In this document: in pieces, positions 1-6,530 of the stretch
Layout of the letters: every line of letters starts with the position of its first letter
Numbering within the stretch: the first letter of the stretch is position 1
NCBI GenBank assembly: GCA_041399085.1
Contig: JAWKTM010000127.1
Coordinates: 1-8,174, forward strand
Reading direction: 5' to 3'
From: JAWKTM01 sp041399085
Lineage (GTDB): Bacteria; Planctomycetota; Planctomycetia; Pirellulales; Pirellulaceae
Length of the DNA stretch: 8,174 bases
Made by a program: the position numbers and the translations under genes
Notes under the pieces: generated by a model
Seen by the model: only the letters and a program-made list of their open reading frames with translations
Told to the model about the DNA's origin: nothing
Databases searched by the model: none

Positions 1-744
1 GCCAGCGTTCGCCAAGCTTTGCTGAGCGGCTTCGAACGCCCGCCGCACATCGCCGCGCTTCGCCAGCGGGTTGTAGCGGCCGCGCCGTCGATCTTGCTGC
101 CAATCGACCGCACAGTCGAAGTAGATGATCGCTCGGCCAATCTCGCCGCCGATACGGGACAGACGCGCGGGGAGTTTCGTGGAGTTCGACCCATCGTCGG
201 CTTCCGCCAACAAACGTGCGAACAACGCGAACACCGCGGCGAACGCTTCGGCCGTCGGTTCCGCGTACGCTTGCCAATCGACGATGACTTCGCCCGATTC
301 GAATTGCAGATGGCGATCGATGCAGCCGTGCATACGGGCTGGAAATTCGGGCTCGAATTCGGACAGGAAACTCCTCGCCGCACGAATCGGTGACCTCAGC
401 CACCAGAGCGCGAACCGAGCCAGCCAACTGCGGTCGTCGCGAACGTCATCCTCCAGCTTCGTTGCCGCCAACAACAATCCGAACGCGGAACAGAACCGCG
501 CGATTCGTTGGTCCGCCGCGTATACGCGCGGCCCCGATTTCCGCAGCCGGCAACAGCGCGCGGCGTCGGCGGCCGGCGCTGCGCACACGCCGGCATCGAC
601 GGCCAATTGATAAAGAAAGACCGCTTCGTAGCTGAGCATCGGCAGCGTTCGCAAGCCCGCCTGTCGATGCTGAGCCGCACAGAGACCGGCGTAGATTTGC
701 CGGTAGGCGACATCACCGGCGGCCGGTCGCAGGAAGCCGAACAT
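1..744 (-). CDS. DUF5685 family protein, C-terminus cut by the window edge
   Basis: The frame is open from ATG at 744 to the window edge, 248 codons without a stop. The start MFGFLRP followed by YRQIYAGLC (residues 14-22) is the typical opening of DUF5685 proteins, whose function is unknown to me. Two aspartate-rich stretches stand out: KLEDDVRDD (residues 96-104) and, about 105 residues later, YFDCAVDWQQD followed by RGRYNPL (208-227). The segment between is predicted mostly helical by eye. No signal peptide or clear membrane segment is visible. The ATG lies 3 nt after the stop of the secreted hydrolase, with only a weak upstream GAAG, so translational coupling is likely. Assigning the family rests on these motifs; a role is not inferable from sequence alone. 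Confidence 0.8.
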   Translation of the reverse strand, partial: MFGFLRPAAGDVAYRQIYAGLCAAQHRQAGLRTLPMLSYEAVFLYQLAVDAGVCAAPAADAARCCRLRKSGPRVYAADQRIARFCSAFGLLLAATKLEDDVRDDRSWLARFALWWLRSPIRAARSFLSEFEPEFPARMHGCIDRHLQFESGEVIVDWQAYAEPTAEAFAAVFALFARLLAEADDGSNSTKLPARLSRIGGEIGRAIIYFDCAVDWQQDRRRGRYNPLAKRGDVRRAFEAAQQSLANAG

Positions 745-747
745 GAA

Positions 748-1488
748 TCACTTCGTCTGGTGCTTCAGCAGCCAGTCGTACAGCTTCGGATTGTTGTACG
801 TTTCGGTCCAGCTATCGTGGCCCGCTTCGGGATACACGGTGAACTCGATGTTGCCGCCGGCTTCCTTGACGGCTTCGACCATCTCCTCGGATCGCTTCAG
901 CGGCACGGCCGTGTCCTTCGCGCCGTGGAACACCCAGATCGGCAACTTCGCCAGCGACTTGGCATCCGCCGGATCGCCACCGCCGCAAATCGGCACGACG
1001 GCCGCGAACCGCTCGGGATGAGCCGCCGCCAATTTCCAGCTACCGAATCCGCCCATGCTCAGGCCCGTGAGATACACGCGCGACGAATCGGTTTGCTGTT
1101 CGGTTTCGATCTTGTCGATCAATTCGAGCAGCATCGTTTGCAGGTTTTCGTCCGTCCACCATTTGCCCGTGGGGCATTGAGGCGAAATCACGACGAACGG
1201 AAAATCGGGATTCGATTCGACGTTCTTCGGCGGACCATGCTTCTTGACCAGCGGAAGATTGCCGTTGCCACGTTCGCCCGCGCCGTGCAAAAACAGCATC
1301 AACGGCGGCTTCTGATTGCCCTTCGACGGATTGGGCACGAACAGCAGATAATCCAGCGTGCCGCCATCCACCTTTTCGCTCTTCAGCGTCTGTTCGACTT
1401 GTTTGCCCGGTTCCGGATCGGCGGCAAATGCGGAAGAAGCTCCGATCAGGGCCACGAGAGCCAATGTGCGTGCGAGGCGAAAGTTCAT
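748..1488 (-). CDS. Secreted alpha/beta hydrolase (carboxylesterase/phospholipase-like)
   Basis: A 246-residue exported serine hydrolase. Residues 1-22 form a signal peptide (MNFRLAR, hydrophobic core, cleavage after AFA). The mature part carries the alpha/beta hydrolase landmarks: oxyanion region FLHGAGERG (66-74), nucleophile elbow GLSMGG with Ser144, acid Asp192 in FHGAKDTAVP, and catalytic His224 in EAGHDSW. Layout and length resemble the dienelactone hydrolase/feruloyl-esterase-like 'prolyl oligopeptidase family' esterases often annotated in planctomycetes, which cleave ester bonds, commonly of polysaccharide substituents. The exact substrate cannot be read from the sequence. A GGAA about 8 nt upstream supports the start. 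The 198-nt gap upstream (1489-1686) presumably holds its promoter, but I recognise no specific signal there. It is followed 3 nt later by the DUF5685 gene, suggesting a two-gene transcript. Confidence 0.85.
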   Translation of the reverse strand: MNFRLARTLALVALIGASSAFAADPEPGKQVEQTLKSEKVDGGTLDYLLFVPNPSKGNQKPPLMLFLHGAGERGNGNLPLVKKHGPPKNVESNPDFPFVVISPQCPTGKWWTDENLQTMLLELIDKIETEQQTDSSRVYLTGLSMGGFGSWKLAAAHPERFAAVVPICGGGDPADAKSLAKLPIWVFHGAKDTAVPLKRSEEMVEAVKEAGGNIEFTVYPEAGHDSWTETYNNPKLYDWLLKHQTK

Positions 1489-1686
1489 GCTGGTTTCCTA
1501 TCGCGGTGGTTGGATGTGATTAGCCAATGGGCCCACGGTCGGACGCTCGCTGGCGATTGATGACAGCACGGCGGAGCGACGCGATCTGGCCGGTAATTGG
1601 TGGCTCATTGTGATCGGCTCGCCGGCGCGTCGCAAGCGGCGGGCGTCTTGCAAACCGCGCGTTCGTTTGCTGAGAGTAGCGACGGC

Positions 1687-3174
1687 TTACGCGTCCAAGA
1701 TTTCTTTCACGACATGGCCATGCACATCGGTCAACCGTCGCTCAAGCCCGTTGTGGTAATACGTCAGCCGCTCGTGATTCAGGCCGACCAAGTGCAACAT
1801 CGTGGCATGCAGGTCGTGAACGGTTAGCACGTTTTCGACCGCTCGATAGCCGAAGTCGTCGGTCGCGCCGTACTCGAACGGAGCTCGCACGCCGGCTCCT
1901 GCCAGCCACGCCGTGAAGCCGCTGGGGTTGTGGTCGCGGCCCGACGCTCCCTTTTGAAACGTCGGCATGCGACCGAACTCGGTACACCACACGACCAACG
2001 TATCGCGTAGCAATCCGCGTTGTTTCAAGTCCTTCAACAACGCGGCCGCCGGCTGATCCAGCACCGGCCCATGCTTGTCGTACTGATCCTTCAGCGTCTT
2101 GTGTCCGTCCCAATTGCCGACGCCTTCGCCCATGGCGTAAGCGCCGTTGAACAGTTGCACGAACCGCACTCCACGCTCGAGCAAACGACGCGCGAGAATG
2201 CAGTTCCGCGCGAAGCCGGCTTTGATCGTGTTTGCATCGTCCGCGCCGTACATCCGCAGCACATGCTCGGGTTCGCTGTCTAAGTCACTGACTTCCGGCA
2301 CGCTCAACTGCATCCGCGCGGCCAATTCGTAGCTGGCGATCCGAGCGGCGAGCGTCGTATCGCCGGGAAACGCTTCGAGATGCCGTTCGTTCAGACGCCG
2401 CAGAAAATCGCGAGTCGCCAAGTCTTCGTCCGCCGAAATCGAAGCGGGCGGTTGGAGGTACCGAATCGGTTGTTGCGCGTTGAACGGCGTGCCTTGAAAC
2501 ATGGCGGGCAGAAATCCCGGCCCCCAGTTGTTGATGCTCGACTGCGGCACGCCCCTTGGATCGGGAATCGCCACGAACGCGGGCAAGTCATCGCATTCGC
2601 TGCCCAACGCATAGGTCGTCCAAGCTCCGACGCTGGGAAACCCATCCAGCGTGAAACCGGTCGACATGTAGTTTTCGCCGGGACCGTGCGTGTTGGTTTT
2701 GCTTGTCAACGAATGCACGAAGCACATGTCGTCGACCATTTCGCCCAACCGTGGCAGCAGATCCGAAGTGAACTTCCCGCACTGGCCCCGTTGTCGAAAG
2801 GCGTAGGGACTCATGGTCAAGGCGCCGTTCTCGCCTTGGAACGTTACCAGCTTGGCGTCGCCCGGCATCGGTTGTCCATCAAGCCGAACGAGCTCCGGTT
2901 TGTAGTCCCAAGTATCAACGTGGCTGCAAGCTCCGGAGCAAAAGATCACGAGCACCTGTTTAGCTCGGCCCGTGTAATGGCCCGTTCGCGCCGCGTGTGG
3001 CTTCTGCGGATCGATATCGGGTCGCCACGCTTCGTCCGCGGCGAGCAGTCCGTCGCGGTCCAACAGACCGGTCAAGGCCAAGGCTCCGAGCCCCGTTGCC
3101 GAGTGCGCGAGGAACCCGCGACGATTTAGCAAGTCGCGACCGGCCGGGGACAACAGTTCCGCATCGGGTTTCAT
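1687..3174 (-). CDS. DUF1501 domain-containing protein, Tat-exported
   Basis: A 495-residue DUF1501 protein, full length for the family. The N-terminus has a twin-arginine signal (NRRGFL at 17-22, then a hydrophobic stretch to about 38). Family landmarks follow in order: FCSGACSHVDTWDYKPEL (78-95), HGPGENYMSTG (163-173), NWDGHKTLKDQYDKHGP (354-370), CTEFGRMP (397-404), GRDHNPSG (412-419) and DLHATMLHLVGL (454-465). DUF1501 belongs to the alkaline-phosphatase/sulfatase-like fold; the biochemical role is not settled. In planctomycetes it normally follows a DUF1549/DUF1553 (PSCyt/PSD) gene, but here the upstream neighbour, 12 nt away, is rpn copy A, so its usual partner is missing. A GAGG 9 nt before the ATG decides the start; that site lies in the end of the duplicated rpn unit. 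Confidence 0.93.
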   Translation of the reverse strand: MKPDAELLSPAGRDLLNRRGFLAHSATGLGALALTGLLDRDGLLAADEAWRPDIDPQKPHAARTGHYTGRAKQVLVIFCSGACSHVDTWDYKPELVRLDGQPMPGDAKLVTFQGENGALTMSPYAFRQRGQCGKFTSDLLPRLGEMVDDMCFVHSLTSKTNTHGPGENYMSTGFTLDGFPSVGAWTTYALGSECDDLPAFVAIPDPRGVPQSSINNWGPGFLPAMFQGTPFNAQQPIRYLQPPASISADEDLATRDFLRRLNERHLEAFPGDTTLAARIASYELAARMQLSVPEVSDLDSEPEHVLRMYGADDANTIKAGFARNCILARRLLERGVRFVQLFNGAYAMGEGVGNWDGHKTLKDQYDKHGPVLDQPAAALLKDLKQRGLLRDTLVVWCTEFGRMPTFQKGASGRDHNPSGFTAWLAGAGVRAPFEYGATDDFGYRAVENVLTVHDLHATMLHLVGLNHERLTYYHNGLERRLTDVHGHVVKEILDA

Positions 3175-3186
3175 TCGAGCTGCCTC

Positions 3187-3495
3187 TCAGTTAGCGCGAT
3201 CGCGGAGTCTCTGCTGCAAATCAGTGAGCGTCGTCGCTAATTCATCGCGGTTTTGAGCCAAGAGCTCGTCTTCCGCCGTTACAGCATCGCCCAGGATTTC
3301 TTGCAGCGTTTGAATTCGCCCCGCAAGAAACCCCTGCTCACGCCCTTCTTCACGCCCTTCTTCACGGCCTTCTTCACGGCCTTCGACCCGTCCTGCTTCA
3401 CGACCTTTCGCTAGGCCCATCTCCAAGCCTTCTTCTCGTGCTCCCGACAGCGCCCATTCATAATCCCGTTGCGCCTTCTCGCGTTGATCGTACAT
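3187..3495 (-). CDS. Putative internal RpnS-like antitoxin of copy A (gene within gene)
   Basis: Candidate internal gene, in the same frame as the nuclease. The ATG at 3495 encodes Met219 of copy A and is preceded by GGAGG with an 8-nt spacer, a better ribosome site than the main start's GGAG. The product would be 102 residues, MYDQREKAQRDYEWAL onward, mostly charged helix with the GREE repeats, ending QQRLRDRAN. In enterobacterial Rpn systems the equivalent C-terminal product (RpnS) is made from an internal start and blocks the full-length nuclease. Position, length and repeat content agree with that. That it is made here is inference; the codons GAG-GAT encode Glu-Asp and could produce the site by chance. 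Confidence 0.5.
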   Translation of the reverse strand: MYDQREKAQRDYEWALSGAREEGLEMGLAKGREAGRVEGREEGREEGREEGREQGFLAGRIQTLQEILGDAVTAEDELLAQNRDELATTLTDLQQRLRDRAN

Positions 3496-4149
3496 TTCGC
3501 GATCCTCCGTTTTGGCGGATATGATTGCCAAGGTTTCAATAGCTTGATCAAATTCCACGCCGGGCAGCAAGCGTCGCAACTCGCCGGCGTCGTATTGATG
3601 TCCGAAGAGCAGAAAAAACGCCCACTGATCTAGCTTACTCGCGGACGCGATCGTCGACTCGTCCAAAGCGTATTTCGTCAGCTCGACCGTGTGAACTTCG
3701 ATCGCGTTGACAAGCTCCCGGTTGCTGCGACGATCGATCAACTGAAACCGATGGTGAGCCTGCTCGGTGTCGCGAAACAGCGGGCGGCCAAGCAAGCAAA
3801 TCGAAATCGCCGGATCGACCTTGGCGTAGTTCTGCCCGGCTTCAAGCTGATCGACGTACATGTGGCAAGCGTAGTACACGAGTCGTTCGATCAAGCCGCT
3901 ATACACCGACACCTGCATCTCGACATTCAACCACCGCCCTGCCGAATCGCGGCAACGAACATCCAGCACGACTTGCTTGCTGTCGGCAAACTCCTGATGA
4001 CTGAACGGGTTCAGGATGTCGACCGACACGACGGGCTGCTCCAGATCGAGAATCGCGTTCAGCAAACCCATCAATGCCAACGAATTTCGCGGCGAACCAA
4101 AGATCATCTTGAACGCGAAATCGACCGTTGGCCGGATTCCCAGCGGCAT
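3187..4149 (-). CDS. Rpn family nuclease (PD-(D/E)XK), copy A, intact
   Basis: A 320-residue member of the Rpn family ('recombination-promoting nuclease/putative transposase', PDDEXK_2). The N-terminus MPLGIRPTVDFAFKMIFG is the family's opening block. The nuclease core shows Asp63 in VVLDVRCRD and Glu77-x-Gln79 in LNVEMQV, the expected catalytic residues, followed by ERLVYYACHMYVDQL and FQLIDR. Residues 219-320 form a charged, coiled-coil-like C-terminal domain with three GREE repeats (about 256-271). An ATG lies 30 nt further upstream, but GGAG 9 nt before 4149 and the family start favour this one. Known family members cleave DNA and, in E. coli, act as anti-phage toxins inhibited by their own separately translated C-terminal domain. 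All residues needed appear present. A role in transposition is unproven, despite the family name. Confidence 0.9.
   Translation of the reverse strand: MPLGIRPTVDFAFKMIFGSPRNSLALMGLLNAILDLEQPVVSVDILNPFSHQEFADSKQVVLDVRCRDSAGRWLNVEMQVSVYSGLIERLVYYACHMYVDQLEAGQNYAKVDPAISICLLGRPLFRDTEQAHHRFQLIDRRSNRELVNAIEVHTVELTKYALDESTIASASKLDQWAFFLLFGHQYDAGELRRLLPGVEFDQAIETLAIISAKTEDREMYDQREKAQRDYEWALSGAREEGLEMGLAKGREAGRVEGREEGREEGREEGREQGFLAGRIQTLQEILGDAVTAEDELLAQNRDELATTLTDLQQRLRDRAN
3345..3380 (-). repeat. 12-bp tandem repeats encoding GREE, three units (copy A)
   Basis: Three consecutive 12-bp units (plus-strand cttcttcacgcc, the second and third ending ggc) encode a four-residue GREE-type repeat in the C-terminal helix of rpn copy A. 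Degenerate half-matching units flank them. Copy B has a single unit at 4374-4385, a 24-bp in-frame difference explained by replication slippage. Variable numbers of four-residue repeats in this helix are a known feature of Rpn proteins. Confidence 0.85.
3504..3508 (-). promoter_or_regulatory. Internal Shine-Dalgarno in rpn copy A
   Basis: The minus strand reads GGAGG here, followed by 8 nt and an in-frame ATG at 3495. This is near-optimal spacing deep inside the coding sequence, at the boundary between the nuclease core and the variable C-terminal domain. The same arrangement is kept in copy B. Confidence 0.5.
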
Positions 4150-4215
4150 GGCAATGAACTCCTGGCTCCGAAGAGACAACGGTCGATACCAGTCGGTGAT
4201 CGTGCCGATCGCCTC

Positions 4216-4500
4216 TCAGTTAGCGCGATCGCGGAGTCTCTGCTGCAAATCAGCGAGCGTCGTTGTCAACTCATCGCGGCTTTGAGCCAGAAGTTCGTCC
4301 TCCGTCGTTACAGTAACGCCCAAGATTTCTTGCAGCGTTTGAATTCGCCCCGCAAGAAAGCCCTGCTCACGACCTTCTTCACGACCTTCGACCCGTCCTG
4401 CTTCACGACCTTTCGCTAGGCCCATCTCCAAACCTTCTTCTCGTGCTCCCGACAGCGCCCATTCATAATCCCGTTGCGCTTTCTCGCGCTGATCGTACAT
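4216..4500 (-). CDS. Putative internal RpnS-like antitoxin of copy B
   Basis: In-frame C-terminal domain of copy B from the internal ATG at 4500: 94 residues, MYDQREKAQRDYEWAL onward. GGAGG with an 8-nt spacer is identical to copy A. The stretch has no indel other than the in-frame loss of two GREE units, and six residue changes from copy A, all in the last 30 residues (for example GVTVTTEDE against GDAVTAEDE). It remains fully open even though the nuclease part upstream is broken, so it could act as a stand-alone inhibitor of copy A or of another Rpn. Expression and function are inference. Confidence 0.45.
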   Translation of the reverse strand: MYDQREKAQRDYEWALSGAREEGLEMGLAKGREAGRVEGREEGREQGFLAGRIQTLQEILGVTVTTEDELLAQSRDELTTTLADLQQRLRDRAN

Positions 4501-4508
4501 TTCGCGAT

Positions 4509-4513
4509 CCTCC
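4509..4513 (-). promoter_or_regulatory. Internal Shine-Dalgarno in rpn copy B
   Basis: Minus-strand GGAGG, 8 nt before the in-frame ATG at 4500. Sequence and spacing are the same as in copy A. Conservation across the pair is only weak support, because the surrounding coding sequence is also nearly identical. Confidence 0.45.
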
Positions 4514-5190
4514 GTTTTGGCGGATATAATTGCCAAGGTTTCAATAGCTTGATCAAATTCCACGCCGGGCAGCAAGCGTCGCAACTCGCCGGCGTCGTAT
4601 TGATGTCCAAAGAGCAGAAAAAACGCCCACTGATCTAGCTTACTCGCCGACGCGATCGTCGACTCGTCCAAAGCGTATTTCGTCAGCTCGACCGTGTGAA
4701 CTTCGATCGCGTTGACAAGCTCCCGGTTGCTGCGACGATCGATCAACTGGAAAACCGATGGTGAGCCTGCTCGGTGTCGCGAAACAACGGGCGGCCAAGC
4801 AAATCGAAATCGCCGGATCGACCTTGGCGTAGTTCTGCCCGGCTTCAAGCTGATCGACGGCCATGTGGCAAGCGTAGTACACGAGTCGCTCGGATCGCCG
4901 CCATATACACCGACACCTGCATCTCGACATTCAACCACCGCCCCGCCGAATCCCGCAACGAACATCCAGCACGACTTGCTTGCTGTCGGCAAATTCCCGA
5001 TGGCTGAACGGGTTTAGAATGTCGACCGACACGACGGGCTGCTCCAGATCGAGAATCGCGTTCAGCAAACCCATCAACGCCAACGAATTTCGCGGCGAAC
5101 CAAAGATCATCTTGAACGCGAAATCGACCGTTGGCCGGATTCCCAGCGGCATGGCAATGAACTCCTGGCTTCGACAACACCGCTTTGGAA

Positions 5191-6507
5191 TTACCTGCTC
5201 CGCGCCCATTCCAATGCCTGTTCGACTGTCGTCAGGCGGCCTTCAAGCTGTGTGTCGCGGATCGCTTCCAATAGTTCGCGAAATTGTGGTCCTGGCTTGA
5301 GGCCCGCAGCCTTCAAGTCATTGCCGGTCACCAACGGCGGTGGATTGGAGCGTCTCCGGCGACTGAGCGAGTTTCCTCCTCGCAGAATTCCACTCCGGCT
5401 GGCGATTCATCAAAAGCTTCCGACGACCGCCGCCAGGGACATCAGTTCCGTCGCCGACGAAGCGCGATCAACAGCCGCCGCTGAACTCGCGGCCAAGGCA
5501 ACTCGACCGCCCGGCGAATCGCCTCCTCGTTATCCAGCAAGGAGGCTGCGGTCTGCTTCATGATTCGACAACCGCCAGCGGCCGCAAATCGCCAGTAGCG
5601 AATCGGTCACCGGACTCGTCGAGTGCCAGCATCTCACGAAATTCAGCTGCGGCGAGCGATGTCGCAAACGTAGGTTGCCTCAGAGCAGCCAGCAGCGAAA
5701 AGCGTCCGCTCCCAACGGTCCGCGTTGGGCAGTTCCACGCCATCGTCGTAATGGAACAATCGCTCGGATTCGGGCAACACGAACGGCAATAAGTCCGTCT
5801 CACGCAGCAACCGCACGGCTCGCACCCGTCGCGAGTCGACCAGCATCCGACGCAACTCCTGTGCGCGATCCGTTCGGGCGCTAACCACCACGATCGCTGG
5901 CGTGCCGCTGTACCGCGGCCAGCGTCGCAGCTTCCAATTCAAAATCGAAGGTTGCCGCGAAACGCACGGCCCGCAACATTCGCAGCTTGTCCTCGGCAAT
6001 CCTTTCATCCGGATCACGAATCGCCCGCACGATGCCGCCCTAAATCCGCTTCGCTGCCGACGTAATCAATCACCCGTTCGGCGATCGGATCGTAGAATAA
6101 GCCGTTGATCGTGAAGTCGCGTCGCAAGGCGTCTTCTTCCGCCGTGCTAAAGGAAACCGCTGTCCCCGGATGTATCGCTGAGCTTCGGCGTCGCGGCGGA
6201 ACGTGGCGACTTCGATCTGCCCTTCATCGCCGCGGCCGAGCACCGTGATTGCGCCGAAAGCGGCTTCACCGGAATCGTTCGCCGCCGACCGAACACTTGA
6301 CGAACTTCAACCGGGCGTGGCGTTCGTGGCGACGTCGTATCCTTGGGCGTCTTTCCCAGCAGCTGATCTCGCACGCAACCACCGGCCCAGAGCGACTCGA
6401 AGTTGCTTCGATCGCAATTCCCGCACGACACGAATTGCAAAGTCGCGGGCGGCGGAGTGTTCGACGCGCGGAGGCTCGCCCGGAAGATCGCCGTCCCAAG
6501 CAGTCAT
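5191..6507 (-). pseudogene. cca: CCA tRNA nucleotidyltransferase / PcnB-like, many frameshifts as sequenced
   Basis: Class II nucleotidyltransferase that adds or repairs the CCA end of tRNAs. The start MTAWDGDLPGEPPRVEHSA at 6507 has GGAG 9 nt upstream. Reading across frames recovers the whole protein: LWAGGCVRDQLLGKTPKD with YDVATNATP in the next frame (the GGxVRD and DxD head), EVRQVFGRRRTIPV, GQIEVATFRRDAE, LRRDFTINGLFYDPIAERV, ERIAEDKLRMLRAVRFAATF, ELRRMLVDSRRVRAVRLL, CGRWRLSNHEADR, ELPWPRVQRRLLIA and the typical end LKAAGLKPGPQFRELLEAI ... LTTVEQALEWARSR, stop at 5191. At least ten indels separate these blocks, near 6405, 6340, 6310, 6268, 6170, 6037, 5893, 5698, 5545, 5440 and 5348. The gene is normally important for growth and its residues are well conserved, so I favour sequence error over decay. 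About 439 codons fits the family. CCA-adding against poly(A) polymerase specificity cannot be settled. Confidence 0.88.
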
Positions 6508-6530
6508 GCGAACAAGCTCCTGTTCGGAAT

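Larger units (their letters stand above)
3182..4167. repeat. Direct duplication unit A (rpn gene)
   Basis: This stretch is repeated in the same orientation at 4211-5170. Similarity begins sharply at gcctctcag on the left and fades just beyond cctggct on the right, so the unit covers the gene from its own Shine-Dalgarno to 5 nt past its stop codon. The two units differ by scattered substitutions, a 24-bp slippage deletion in B, and four small indels in B between about 4748 and 4957. Together these account for the 26-nt difference in offset (1029 against 1003). About 40 nt of unrelated sequence lie between the units. Confidence 0.9.
4216..5152 (-). pseudogene. Rpn family nuclease, copy B, frameshifted as sequenced
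   Basis: Paralogue of copy A with the same start (MPLGIRPTVDFAFK, GGAG 9 nt before the ATG) and the same end (QQRLRDRAN). The N-terminal part is in frame through KQVVLDVRC, so the catalytic Asp is present, but the E-x-Q segment is lost as sequenced. Relative to copy A there is a 1-nt loss near 4955, a 1-nt gain near 4892, a 4-nt loss near 4800 and a 2-nt gain near 4750; the net shift leaves the last 175 or so codons in another frame. Residues encoded in the shifted frames (RLVYYACHM, QLEAGQNYAKVDPAISIC) remain conserved. Either the nuclease is dead, or the indels are sequencing errors, as the equally broken neighbours cca and scpB suggest. The gene starts 38 nt after the end of cca. Confidence 0.8.
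4211..5170. repeat. Direct duplication unit B (rpn gene)
   Basis: Second member of the tandem pair described at 3182-4167. The 13-bp inverted repeat GATCGTGCCGATC (4198-4210) abuts its left edge exactly; whether it has anything to do with the duplication is unknown. The many synonymous and some nonsynonymous differences between units show this is an old duplication or the arrival of a related copy, not an assembly echo. Confidence 0.9.

Noticed and set aside
508..1560. Long plus-strand open frame of 350 codons
   Set aside because: Antisense to the signal-peptide hydrolase and DUF5685 genes; the product is Arg/His/Gln-rich with no domain pattern, as expected for a shadow frame in GC-rich DNA.
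1489..1686. Possible terminator and promoter between DUF1501 and the hydrolase
   Set aside because: Only a weak 5-bp stem (GCAAG/CTTGC) without a T run, and no convincing -35/-10 pair could be found by eye.
2380..3129. Plus-strand frame of 249 codons
   Set aside because: Lies fully antisense to DUF1501, whose family motifs run the whole length of the minus strand.
3691..4419. Plus-strand frame of 242 codons across the junction of the rpn copies
   Set aside because: Antisense shadow; no family features, and it crosses the duplication boundary.
3182..5170. Rpn pair as a classical transposon or insertion sequence
   Set aside because: The old family label includes 'putative transposase', but no terminal inverted repeats, target duplication or transposase catalytic DDE/HUH pattern is visible; the fold is a PD-(D/E)XK nuclease.
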